From assembly GCF_024701975.1 (NCBI RefSeq), contig NZ_JANLNM010000002.1, positions 644,767 through 708,766 of the forward strand: 64,000 nucleotides of DNA, written 5' to 3'. The notes under the pieces are model-generated. The model saw nothing but the letters and a program-made list of their open reading frames with translations. It was not told the origin of the DNA and ran no database searches. Position numbers and translations under genes: made by a program. This document shows, one piece after another, positions 53,329-61,410 of this stretch (its first letter is position 1; every line of letters starts with the position of its first letter). Origin of the DNA: Variovorax sp. ZS18.2.2. Its GTDB lineage: Bacteria > Pseudomonadota > Gammaproteobacteria > Burkholderiales > Burkholderiaceae_C.

Positions 53329-54207
53329 ATGAATGGCACGACCGCCTACACGCCGCCCACCGTCTGGTCCTGGAACAAGGAAAGCGGCGGCCGCTTCGCG
53401 AACATCAACCGCCCCATCGCAGGCGCCACCCATGAGAAGGACCTGCCGGTGGGCAAGCACCCGCTGCAACTCTATTCGCTGGCGACGCCCAATGGCGTGA
53501 AAGTGACGGTGATGCTCGAAGAACTGCTGGCGCTGGGCCATGCGGGCGCCGAATACGACGCCTGGCTGATCCGCATCAGCGAGGGCGACCAGTTCGGCAG
53601 CGGCTTCGTGGCGGTGAACCCGAATTCCAAGATACCCGCGCTCATGGACCGCAGCGGCGCCACGCCGATCCGGGTGTTCGAGTCGGGCGCGATCCTGCAG
53701 TACCTGGCCGAGAAGTTCGGCAACGCGTTCTTTCCGACCGAGCGGGCGGCGCGCGCCGAATGCCTGTCGTGGCTGTTCTGGCAGATGGGCAGCGCGCCGT
53801 ACCTGGGCGGCGGGTTCGGGCACTTCTATGCCTACGCGCCGACGAAGATCGAATACGCCATCGACCGTTTCGCGATGGAAGTGAAGCGCCAGCTCGACGT
53901 GCTCGACCGCCGGCTGTCCGAAAGCCGATACCTGGCCGGCGACGACTACACGATTGCCGACATCGCCGTCTGGCCCTGGTACGGCGCGCTCGCCAAGGGG
54001 CAGCTCTACGAATCGGGCGAGTTCCTGCAGGTGAGCGAATACAGGAACGTGCTGCGCTGGAACGAGGAGATCGCGCAACGCCCCGCGGCGCAGCGCGGCC
54101 GCATGGTCAATCGCGCCTGGGGCCAGCCCGAGAGCCAGCTGCACGAGCGCCACGACGCCGGCGATTTCGACACCCGGACGCAGGACAAGCTCGGCGCGGC
54201 GGGCTGA
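53329..54207 (+). CDS. yghU: Glutathione-dependent disulfide-bond oxidoreductase (YghU/Ure2p-like GST)
   Basis: This 292-residue protein has the N-terminal extension TAYTPPTVWSWNKESGG...FANINRPIAG and THEKDLPVGKHPLQLYSLATPNG typical of YghU. A Ure2p-like GST fold follows (VNPNSKIPAL, ESGAILQYLAEKFG). The family reduces disulfides using two bound glutathione molecules. The ATG at 53329 gives the family N-terminus; an earlier ATG at 53293 would overlap the divergent GST start. Confidence 0.9.
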   Translation: MNGTTAYTPPTVWSWNKESGGRFANINRPIAGATHEKDLPVGKHPLQLYSLATPNGVKVTVMLEELLALGHAGAEYDAWLIRISEGDQFGSGFVAVNPNSKIPALMDRSGATPIRVFESGAILQYLAEKFGNAFFPTERAARAECLSWLFWQMGSAPYLGGGFGHFYAYAPTKIEYAIDRFAMEVKRQLDVLDRRLSESRYLAGDDYTIADIAVWPWYGALAKGQLYESGEFLQVSEYRNVLRWNEEIAQRPAAQRGRMVNRAWGQPESQLHERHDAGDFDTRTQDKLGAAG

Positions 54208-54262
54208 GCACCGCAGCCCGACTTGTTCACCGCCTGATTTTTAAGCAAAGTGTGGAATCCCT

Positions 54263-54342
54263 TTGTAAAACAACGAGTTAAATTCGTTTTACAAGGCTCC
54301 ACATGAGTTGTCCCCAAAGTTGTGCACAGAAAATGGGGATGA
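54263..54342. other. AT-rich palindrome and repeated TTGT-type boxes in a convergent intergenic region
   Basis: TTGTAAAAC (54263-54271) and GTTTTACAA (54286-54294) form a perfect nine-base inverted repeat with a 14-base AT-rich centre. Just right of it are three nine-mers with one or two mismatches to the DnaA box TTATNCACA: 54308-54316, 54320-54328 and, inverted, 54334-54342. The first and third also pair (TCCCCA/TGGGGA). Both flanking genes end here, so a promoter role is not obvious. No protein is encoded. Confidence 0.35.
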
Positions 54343-54400
54343 GATCGCAGGCCTGAGATGCCGCCTGCAAGTTGGCGCAATACCACAAGAAAAAGGCTTT

Positions 54401-55318
54401 TCAGGCGTTCGCCGAAGCCGTTTCGCCCGCCGCGTAATGCCGGCACAGCGTGTCCACCAGCGCCTGTGCGTAGACCGGCAGCGCCGCCCGGTTGCGCACC
54501 AGCAGATACCGCTCCCGCACGCACCACGCATCGGCGAGGTCGATCAGCGCGAGCTGCATGCTCTCCCGGTTGCGCCGCGCCGCCGACTCGGGCACCACGC
54601 CGATGCCCACGCCGCTGCCGATCATCCGGCACATCGCATCGAAGCTGCCGAGTTGGATGCGCAGCTTCTGGCGCTTGCCGAGGTTGTCGGTGATCTGCGC
54701 GAGAAAGGTCTGCAGCGTGCTGCCCTGCTGCATGCCGATCGCGTCTTCGTCCAGCGTCTCGGCGAATGAAATCTTCCGGCGCTTGGCGAAGCGGTGCTTG
54801 CGCGAGGTGACCAGCACCAGCCGGTCAGTGCTGAAGTGGATCGCCTCCAGCCCCAGCGTGTCGACGCGGCCCGCGACGATGCCGATGTCGGCGCGGCCGT
54901 CGAGCACGCCGCGCGGGATCTGAGCATTCGGTTTTTCCTGAAGGTCGACGTTGATGCGCGGGTTCTGCGCGAGAAAGCCCGGCAGGATTTCGGGCAGGAA
55001 ATCAGTCACCGCGGTGGTGTTGGCGAACACGCGCAGATGGCCGCGCAGGCCGCCGCCGTATTCGAGCAGGTCGTCGCGCAGCTGTTCGGTCTGGTGCAGC
55101 ACCAGGCGTGCGTGGTGAAGAAAGGCTTCTCCCGGTGGAAGGAGGCGCACGCCGCGTGCCTCGCGCTGCAGCAGTTGCAGCCCGGCCTGCGTCTCGAGCG
55201 CCTTGATGCGCGCGCTGGCCGCGGCGAGCGACAGGTGCTGCCGCTCCGCCGCCCGCGTGAGGTTGCCGAGTTCGGCGGTGGCGACAAAAAGGCGCAGGTC
55301 GGTCAGGTCGAAAAGCAT
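54401..55318 (-). CDS. LysR-family regulator, divergent from the CoA-transferase/lyase operon
   Basis: This 305-residue regulator has its helix-turn-helix near residues 16-36 (LGNLTRAAERQHLSLAAASA) and an effector domain with DGRADIGIVAGRVDTLGLEA. It diverges from the Bug/hydratase/CoA-transferase/lyase operon with 106 bp between starts and a strong inverted repeat in the middle, so it is the expected regulator. Confidence 0.92.
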   Translation of the reverse strand: MLFDLTDLRLFVATAELGNLTRAAERQHLSLAAASARIKALETQAGLQLLQREARGVRLLPPGEAFLHHARLVLHQTEQLRDDLLEYGGGLRGHLRVFANTTAVTDFLPEILPGFLAQNPRINVDLQEKPNAQIPRGVLDGRADIGIVAGRVDTLGLEAIHFSTDRLVLVTSRKHRFAKRRKISFAETLDEDAIGMQQGSTLQTFLAQITDNLGKRQKLRIQLGSFDAMCRMIGSGVGIGVVPESAARRNRESMQLALIDLADAWCVRERYLLVRNRAALPVYAQALVDTLCRHYAAGETASANA

Positions 55319-55337
55319 GGCGCATCGTAGCCAAGCC

Positions 55338-55366
55338 TTCGGAAATCCAGAAGCCTGGGTTCCGAA
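55338..55366. promoter_or_regulatory. LysR operator-like inverted repeat TTCGGAA-N15-TTCCGAA
   Basis: Perfect seven-base arms at 55338-55344 and 55360-55366 enclose a second, nearly concentric pair CCAG/CTGG. The element is 20 bases upstream of the LysR start and 58 bases upstream of the Bug start, the normal position for a shared LysR recognition site. Confidence 0.55.
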
Positions 55367-55424
55367 ATCGCAGATTGCGCGCGGTGCCATGGCGAAGGAC
55401 CATGCGGCCATGGAGACAAAGACA

Positions 55425-56405
55425 ATGACATTCCGCGCCCTCGCGCTTCTTTCGCTCGCCGCCGCAGCCACGCTGATTGCCGCGAGCCCCGCCACCGCAC
55501 AGCCGTATCCCTCGCGCCCCATCACGCTCGTCGTGCCGCAGGCCGCGGGCGGCACCAACGACATCGTCGGCCGCCTCGTCGGCCAGAAGCTCGGCGAGGT
55601 GATGAACAACGCCAGCGTGGTCGTCGACAACCGGCCCGGCGCGGGCGGCAACATCGGCACGCAGCTGGTCGCCAAGGGCCCGAAGGACGGCTACACGCTG
55701 CTCATGACCATCAGCAGCAGCCAGGCCATCAACCCGGCGCTCTACAAGAACCCGGGCTTCGATCCGGTGAAGGACTTCAAGCCCGTCGGCCTGATCGGCG
55801 CGGTGCCCAACGTGCTGCTCGTGAACCCCACGTTCCCAGCGAAGAACTTCGCCGAGTTCCTGAAGCTCGCGCGGGAGAAGGGCGCGAACTACCAATACGC
55901 CTCGGCCGGCAACGGCACGCTCAACCACCTGCTGGGCGAAATGCTCAACAGCATGGCGGGCATCTCGATGCAGCACGTGCCCTACAAGGGCGTGGCGCCG
56001 GCGCTCAACGACGTGCTGGGCGGGCAGTTGCCCATCGTGTTCGCGAGCCTGCCTTCGGCGCTCTCGCACATCAAGGCCGGCAAGCTGCGCGCATTGGCCG
56101 TGAGTGGCGACAGGCGCTCGTCGGTGCTGCCCGACGTGCCCACCATCGCCGAGGCGGTGCCGGGCTACAACGGCACGCTGTGGATCGGCCTCTTCGCGCC
56201 CGCGGGCGTGCCGGCCGACGTGCTGGCCACGCTGCAGGACGCGACGCGCAAGGCGCTGGCCGCCAAGGACCTGCGCGACAAGCTCGACCAGCAGGGCGTC
56301 GAGATCGCGGCGCCCACCACGCCCGAGCAATTTTCGAAACTGCTGCAGGACGACCTCGCCAAGTGGGCGCGGATCGTCAAGGCCTCAGGCGCTGCGGTCG
56401 ATTGA
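55425..56405 (+). CDS. Bug-family (TctC) transporter receptor
   Basis: This is a 326-residue periplasmic receptor. TGGAGACAAAGACA precedes the ATG, and a signal peptide ends near PATA. Hallmarks ITLVVPQAAGGTNDIVG, VVDNRPGAGGNIG, KDGYTLLMT and HVPYKGVAPALNDVLGGQ are present. It is the first gene of a five-gene operon that also ends with a Bug receptor. Confidence 0.92.
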   Translation: MTFRALALLSLAAAATLIAASPATAQPYPSRPITLVVPQAAGGTNDIVGRLVGQKLGEVMNNASVVVDNRPGAGGNIGTQLVAKGPKDGYTLLMTISSSQAINPALYKNPGFDPVKDFKPVGLIGAVPNVLLVNPTFPAKNFAEFLKLAREKGANYQYASAGNGTLNHLLGEMLNSMAGISMQHVPYKGVAPALNDVLGGQLPIVFASLPSALSHIKAGKLRALAVSGDRRSSVLPDVPTIAEAVPGYNGTLWIGLFAPAGVPADVLATLQDATRKALAAKDLRDKLDQQGVEIAAPTTPEQFSKLLQDDLAKWARIVKASGAAVD

Positions 56406-56411
56406 AGAAGC

Positions 56412-57302
56412 ATGAACTCTGTAAACCTCATCCCATCGATCGACGCCGACGCGCTCGCGAAGCTCCAGGCCTGGCAAGGCCGCAGCGAGACGCTGGCCGA
56501 CGACATCACGGCCGCGCCCGTGCGCGCACTCTCCGCCACGCTCGACCGCGACGATGCGCCGTCGGCAGCCGGCACGCACCTGCCCGCGCTCTGGCACTGG
56601 CTCTACTTCCTGCCGCATCACCGCCAATCGGAGATCGGCGAGGACGGCCATGCCAGGCGCGGCGGGTTCCTGCCGCCCGTGCCGCTGCCGCGCCGCATGT
56701 GGGCGGGTGGACGATTGAATTGGGAAGCGGGCAACCCGCTGCAGGTCGGCGACAGGATCGAGCGCACCTCGACCATCGCCTCGGTCACCCACAAGGCCGG
56801 CCGCAGCGGCGAGCTGGTGTTCGTGCTCGTGCGCCACGAGGTGCGCAACGAACGCGGCCTTGCGCTGACCGAGGAGCACGACATCGTCTACCGCGCCGCC
56901 GCCGCACCCGGCGAGAAGGCGCCACCGCCCACGCCCGCCCCGAAGGACGCCGCCTTTAGCCGCGAGATCGTTCCTGACGACGTGCTGCTGTTCCGCTACT
57001 CGGCGCTCACCTTCAACGGCCACCGCATCCACTACGACCGGCGCTATGTGACCGAGGTCGAGGGCTATCCGGGCCTGATCGTGCACGGCCCGCTGATCGC
57101 GACGCTGCTGGTCGACCTGCTGCGCCGCAACGTGCCGGGGGCGCAGCTCGCGCGCTTCGAGTTCCGCGCCGTGCGGCCGACCTTCGACATCGCGCCGTTC
57201 CGCGTCCATGGCAAGCCGGCTGCGGACAACAAGACCTTCAGCCTCTGGGGCGAAGACGCCGACGGCTGGCTCACGATGCAGGCCACGGCCGTGCTGGCTT
57301 GA
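56412..57302 (+). CDS. Double-hotdog acyl-CoA hydratase (FAS1-like dehydratase / mesaconyl-CoA or itaconyl-CoA hydratase type)
   Basis: This 296-residue protein has two hotdog domains. The C-terminal one carries the MaoC-type catalytic segment FNGHRIHYDRRYV and YPGLIVHGPL near residues 205-230; the N-terminal one has HWLYFLPHHRQSEIG. This layout fits the mesaconyl-C4-CoA hydratase/HTD2 family. It follows the Bug gene by six bases and precedes a CoA-transferase and a CitE-like lyase. Together they match activation, hydration and cleavage of an unsaturated C5 dicarboxylate. Confidence 0.85.
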   Translation: MNSVNLIPSIDADALAKLQAWQGRSETLADDITAAPVRALSATLDRDDAPSAAGTHLPALWHWLYFLPHHRQSEIGEDGHARRGGFLPPVPLPRRMWAGGRLNWEAGNPLQVGDRIERTSTIASVTHKAGRSGELVFVLVRHEVRNERGLALTEEHDIVYRAAAAPGEKAPPPTPAPKDAAFSREIVPDDVLLFRYSALTFNGHRIHYDRRYVTEVEGYPGLIVHGPLIATLLVDLLRRNVPGAQLARFEFRAVRPTFDIAPFRVHGKPAADNKTFSLWGEDADGWLTMQATAVLA

Positions 57303-57316
57303 GGAAAGACACATAC

Positions 57317-58498
57317 ATGACAAGACCTCTGGACGGCGTCACCGTCATCTCGCTCGAACACGCGATCGCCGCGCCGTTCTGCACCCGGCAGTTGGCCGAT
57401 CTCGGCGCCCGCGTCATCAAGGTGGAGCGCCCCGAGGTGGGCGACTTCGCGCGCGCCTACGACGGACGCGTGGGCGGCGAGGCCTCGCACTTCGTCTGGG
57501 TGAACCGCTCGAAGGAAAGCCTCACGCTCGATCTGAAGCAACCCGCCGCGCTCGCGGTGCTGCAGGAGCTGGTCGCCGATGCCGATGTGCTGGTGCAGAA
57601 CCTTGCGCCCGGCGCGGCCGCACGCATGGGGCTCGGCGCCGACGTGCTGCAGGCGAAGCATCCGCGTCTGATCGTCTGCGACATCTCGGGCTATGGCGAA
57701 GACGGCCCATACCGCGACAAGAAGGCCTACGACCTGCTGATCCAGAGCGAGGCGGGTTTCCTGTCGGTCACCGGCACGCCGGACGATCCATGCAAGTCGG
57801 GTAACTCCATCGCCGACATCGCGGCCGGCATGTATGCCTACACCGGCATCCTCGCGGCGCTGCTCCAGCGCGGCAAGACCGGCAAGGGCTCGCACATCGA
57901 CGTGTCGATGCTCGAATCGCTCGCCGAGTGGATGGGCTACCCGATGTACTACGCCTACGAAGGCGCGCCGCCGCCGCCGCGCAGCGCCGCCTCGCACGCG
58001 ACCATCTATCCCTATGGCCCGTTTCCCGCGGGCGACGGCGGCACGGTGATGCTGGGCCTGCAGAACGAGCGCGAGTGGCGCACCTTCTGCGAGAAGGTGC
58101 TGCTGCAGGCGGGACTCGCGAGCGATGCGCGCTTCGACAGCAACGCACGGCGCAACGAACACCGCGAAGCGCTGCGCGCGATCATCGTGGAGACCTTCGG
58201 CGCACTGAGCACGGCGCAGGTGCTCGAGCGGCTCGACGCGGCGCAGATCGCCAATGCGCGCATGAACGACATGGCGGGGCTCTGGGCGCATCCGCAACTG
58301 CAGGCGCGCGACCGCTGGCGGCAGGTGGGTTCGCCCGCCGGCGACATTCCGGCGCTGCTGCCGGCAGGGCGGCAGAGTGCGTTCGACTACCGCATGGATG
58401 CGATCCCGGCGGTCGGGGAACACACCGAGGCGATCCTGCGCAGCCTGGGCCGCGGCGAGGCGGAGATCGCGGCGTTGCGCGAGGCGAGGGCGGTTTGA
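57317..58498 (+). CDS. CaiB/BaiF family CoA-transferase
   Basis: This 393-residue class III CoA-transferase has the N-terminal GVTVISLEHAIAAPFCTRQLADLGA, the catalytic Asp139 (KAYDLLIQSEAG) and GSHIDVSMLESLAEWM. It moves CoA to a carboxylate from another CoA thioester, probably succinyl-CoA. The ATG at 57317 is chosen; a TTG 18 bases upstream is also possible. Its stop overlaps the lyase start by four bases. Confidence 0.92.
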   Translation: MTRPLDGVTVISLEHAIAAPFCTRQLADLGARVIKVERPEVGDFARAYDGRVGGEASHFVWVNRSKESLTLDLKQPAALAVLQELVADADVLVQNLAPGAAARMGLGADVLQAKHPRLIVCDISGYGEDGPYRDKKAYDLLIQSEAGFLSVTGTPDDPCKSGNSIADIAAGMYAYTGILAALLQRGKTGKGSHIDVSMLESLAEWMGYPMYYAYEGAPPPPRSAASHATIYPYGPFPAGDGGTVMLGLQNEREWRTFCEKVLLQAGLASDARFDSNARRNEHREALRAIIVETFGALSTAQVLERLDAAQIANARMNDMAGLWAHPQLQARDRWRQVGSPAGDIPALLPAGRQSAFDYRMDAIPAVGEHTEAILRSLGRGEAEIAALREARAV

Positions 58499-59352
58499 AC
58501 TCGACGCTCGCGCTGGCGCGCACCTTTCTGTTCGTGCCCGCCGACCGGCCCGAGCGTCATGCGCGGGCGCTGGCCACCGGCACGGGCGGCGTGATCGTCG
58601 ATCTGGAGGACGCGGTGGCGCCCGAGCGCAAGGTGTCGGCGCGCGGAGGCCTCGCGGCCTCGTTCGCCGCGTTGCCTGAAGCTGGCCGCCAACGCTTGCT
58701 GGTGCGCATCAATGCGAGCGGCACGCCATGGCACGACGACGACCGCACGGCAGTGGCCGCGCTGGTTGCGCAAGGCCTGATCGCAGGCGTGGTGCTGCCC
58801 AAGGCCGAGCATGCCGACGATCTGCGGCGGCTGGCCGAAGCCATCGGCCCGAAAGGCCTGCTCGTACCCCTGATCGAATCGGCGACGGGCCTCGCAGCGG
58901 TCGATGAACTCGCCGCAGCGCCGCAGGTGCTCCGGCTCGCGTTCGGCAATCTCGATTTCCAGGCCGACATCGGCCTGGCCTGCGATGCCGACGAAGCCGA
59001 ACTGGTGCCGGTGCGCCTCGCATTGCTGCTGGCCACGCGCCGCGCCGGCCTGCCCGCACCCATCGATGGCGTGACCGCCGACTGGCGCGACACGCAACGC
59101 CTCGCCGCCGACACGGCGCGCGCGCGCCGCGGCGGCTTTGGCGCCAAGCTCTGCATCCATCCCGACCAAGTCGCCTCGGTGCATGCCGCACTCGGCCCGA
59201 GCGCCGATGAACTCGCATGGGCGCGCCGCGTGATCGACGCGATCCGGTCCGTGGGCGGCGGCGTGGTCAGCCTCGACGGCCGCATGGTCGATGCGCCGGT
59301 GGTGCGCCTCGCCGAACGCCTGCTCGCGCTCGATGCGCAGCCGCCGCCCTGA
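58495..59352 (+). CDS. HpcH/CitE-family acyl-CoA lyase (citramalyl- or malyl-CoA lyase-like)
   Basis: This 285-residue TIM barrel starts at TTG overlapping the CaiB stop (TTGA). Family motifs are present: FVPADRPERH, VDLEDAVAP, RINASGTPWHDDD, LPKAEHADDL, the Mg ligands Glu (LIESATGL) and Asp (FGNLDFQADIG), and AKLCIHPDQV. It would cleave a 3-hydroxyacyl-CoA such as citramalyl-CoA to acetyl-CoA and a 2-oxoacid. Operon order supports a role after the hydratase. Confidence 0.88.
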   Translation: MNSTLALARTFLFVPADRPERHARALATGTGGVIVDLEDAVAPERKVSARGGLAASFAALPEAGRQRLLVRINASGTPWHDDDRTAVAALVAQGLIAGVVLPKAEHADDLRRLAEAIGPKGLLVPLIESATGLAAVDELAAAPQVLRLAFGNLDFQADIGLACDADEAELVPVRLALLLATRRAGLPAPIDGVTADWRDTQRLAADTARARRGGFGAKLCIHPDQVASVHAALGPSADELAWARRVIDAIRSVGGGVVSLDGRMVDAPVVRLAERLLALDAQPPP

Positions 59353-59403
59353 ACGACGCTGAACGAACGAAGAAGACAGATCCAACAACCTAGGAGACAA
59401 AAA

Positions 59404-60408
59404 GTGAACCTGAAGAAGAACTGGAAAACACGAACCCTGCTGGCCGCATCGCTGGGCGCATGCCTCATGGCCGCGCAATCGCCCGCGACCGCGCAGGCGC
59501 ACTGGCCCGACAAGCCCATCACCATGGTCGTGCCGTACTCGGCCGGCGGCCCCACCGACGTGGTGGCGCGCATGCTGGCCATTCCCATGGGCAAGTCGCT
59601 GGGACAGACGGTGATCGTCGAGAACACCGTGGGCGCGGGCGGCACCATCGCGCCGACGCGCGTGGCCAAGGCGGCGCCCAATGGCTACACCATCCTCATC
59701 CACCACATGGGCATGGCTACCGCGCCCGCGCTCTACAAGAAGCTCAACTACGACCCGCTGAAGGACTTCGAGTACATCGGCCAGGTGCTCGATGTGCCGA
59801 TGACGCTGCTCTCGCGCAAGGACTTTCCCGCCAGCACCTACCCCGAGCTGCTGGCCTACGTGAAGGCCAACAAGGACAAGGTCACGCTGGCGAATGCGGG
59901 CGTGGGCGCGGTGTCGCAACTGTGCGGGCTGCTTTTCATGAACCAGATCGGCGTGCAGCTGACCACGGTTCCGTACAAGGGCGCGGGCCCGGCGCTCAAC
60001 GACCTGATGGGCGGGCAGGTCGACCTCTTGTGCGACCAGACCACGCAGACCGCGCCGGTCATCAAGGACGGCAACCGCGTGAAGGTGTTCGGCGTGACCA
60101 CGCCCAAGCGGCTGTCGAGCATGCCCAACATCCCGACGCTCGACGAGCAGGGCTTGAAGGGCTTCGACGTGCGGGTATGGCACGGCGTGTACGCGCCCAA
60201 GGGCACGCCGCCGGCCGTGGTCGAGAAGCTGAACGTGGCCTTGCGCGCTGCGCTGCAGGACGACATGGTCAAGCACCGCCTGGCGGAACTCAGCTCGGAG
60301 ATCGTGCCGCTGGACAAGCAGACCCCCGAGAGCCTGCGCACGCACCTCGCGGCGGAGGTGGAGAAGTGGGGCAAGGTGATCCGCGCTGCGGGCGTGCAGG
60401 CGGACTGA
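59404..60408 (+). CDS. Bug-family (TctC) transporter receptor
   Basis: This 334-residue receptor starts at GTG after TAGGAGACAAAAA. A signal peptide ends near ATAQA. ITMVVPYSAGGPTDVVA, VIVENTVGAGG, NGYTILIHH and TVPYKGAGPALNDLMGGQ identify the family. It is the second receptor of the same operon, 51 bases after the lyase gene, and may accept a different acid from the first. Confidence 0.92.
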   Translation: MNLKKNWKTRTLLAASLGACLMAAQSPATAQAHWPDKPITMVVPYSAGGPTDVVARMLAIPMGKSLGQTVIVENTVGAGGTIAPTRVAKAAPNGYTILIHHMGMATAPALYKKLNYDPLKDFEYIGQVLDVPMTLLSRKDFPASTYPELLAYVKANKDKVTLANAGVGAVSQLCGLLFMNQIGVQLTTVPYKGAGPALNDLMGGQVDLLCDQTTQTAPVIKDGNRVKVFGVTTPKRLSSMPNIPTLDEQGLKGFDVRVWHGVYAPKGTPPAVVEKLNVALRAALQDDMVKHRLAELSSEIVPLDKQTPESLRTHLAAEVEKWGKVIRAAGVQAD

Positions 60409-60438
60409 AGCCTCGCCTCGCCGATCGAAAAGGCGGGC

Positions 60439-61371
60439 CTACTTCTTCCGGCTCCTCTCCGGTTTCAGCGGTCGCTGCCATCCCCGCATGTAGGCGATCA
60501 GCGATTGCGAGAAGTGATTGGCGGCCAGGGACAGCCGCCGGGAGTAGCTCGCGACCAGCGTCGCGCGCGCCGATCGCAGCGATGCATCCGTGAGTGGAAT
60601 CGCCACCACCTTGCCGGCCTCGATCAGCGGAGCGACGACGTCGCTGGGCTGGAAGGTGATTAGCTCGGACTCCGCCACCAGCCGGCTCGCAAAGGACAGC
60701 GAATTCGTCTCGATGGCGATGTTCAGCTTGAACCTGCCCTTGGAGCTGACGCGGTCGACCAGCTGGCGCAGGCCGAATGACCGATCGGGCAGTGCGAGGG
60801 GAATGTCGGCCACTTGCGCGAGCGTGCAACTGCGATGTTGGGCGACGCGATGCTCGGGCGAAGCGATCACGCACAGGGGCTGGTCGATCTTTTGAAGCTC
60901 GATGAGGTCGGGGCGCGGCGAGGCACCGAACAGGATGCCCAGGTCGTACTTGTGCTCCGCCACGGACTCTCCCACCGCATGCGACCCCATGAGGTCGAGC
61001 GAGAACGTGATGCCCGGATGCGTGGCGATGAAGCTCGGCATGAAGTTGGAGAGCAAGCCATGCAGGATGCCTTCGACGCAGCCGACCCGTACATGGCCCT
61101 TGGCCAGCGTCTCGTACTCGTGAATCTGGCCCTTCAGGTCGGCCAGTTGTGTCTTGTTGTCCTGTGCATAGCGAAGCAGAAGCTCGCCGGCCGCGGTCAG
61201 GGTCATGCCCCGTGCATGGCGTTCGAAGACGGGCACGCCCAGTTCATCTTCCAGCAACGCGATCTGCCGGCTCACGGCGCTCTGGGCCACGAAGAGCTTT
61301 TCCGCCGCGACGCGCACCGAGCCGAAGGCCGCGACTTCGTGAAAGTACCGGAGGGTTGTGGATTCGATCAT
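60439..61371 (-). CDS. LysR-family regulator downstream of the D-amino-acid genes
   Basis: This 310-residue protein has its helix-turn-helix near residues 15-35 (FGSVRVAAEKLFVAQSAVSRQ) and a CysB/Nac-like effector domain. It is transcribed in the same direction as the deacylase gene, 39 bases after it, so it may be the last gene of that operon rather than a divergent regulator. It converges on the Bug gene. Confidence 0.92.
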   Translation of the reverse strand: MIESTTLRYFHEVAAFGSVRVAAEKLFVAQSAVSRQIALLEDELGVPVFERHARGMTLTAAGELLLRYAQDNKTQLADLKGQIHEYETLAKGHVRVGCVEGILHGLLSNFMPSFIATHPGITFSLDLMGSHAVGESVAEHKYDLGILFGASPRPDLIELQKIDQPLCVIASPEHRVAQHRSCTLAQVADIPLALPDRSFGLRQLVDRVSSKGRFKLNIAIETNSLSFASRLVAESELITFQPSDVVAPLIEAGKVVAIPLTDASLRSARATLVASYSRRLSLAANHFSQSLIAYMRGWQRPLKPERSRKK

Positions 61372-61410
61372 GGGCGGACTCTACGGGAAGGCTGGGCCTG
61401 GGCTCGACGC

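Noticed and set aside
54308..54342. Possible replication origin (DnaA-box cluster)
   Set aside because: The nine-mers have one or two mismatches to the consensus, and no dnaA, dnaN, parAB or rpmH gene is near. It is kept only as an unexplained element.
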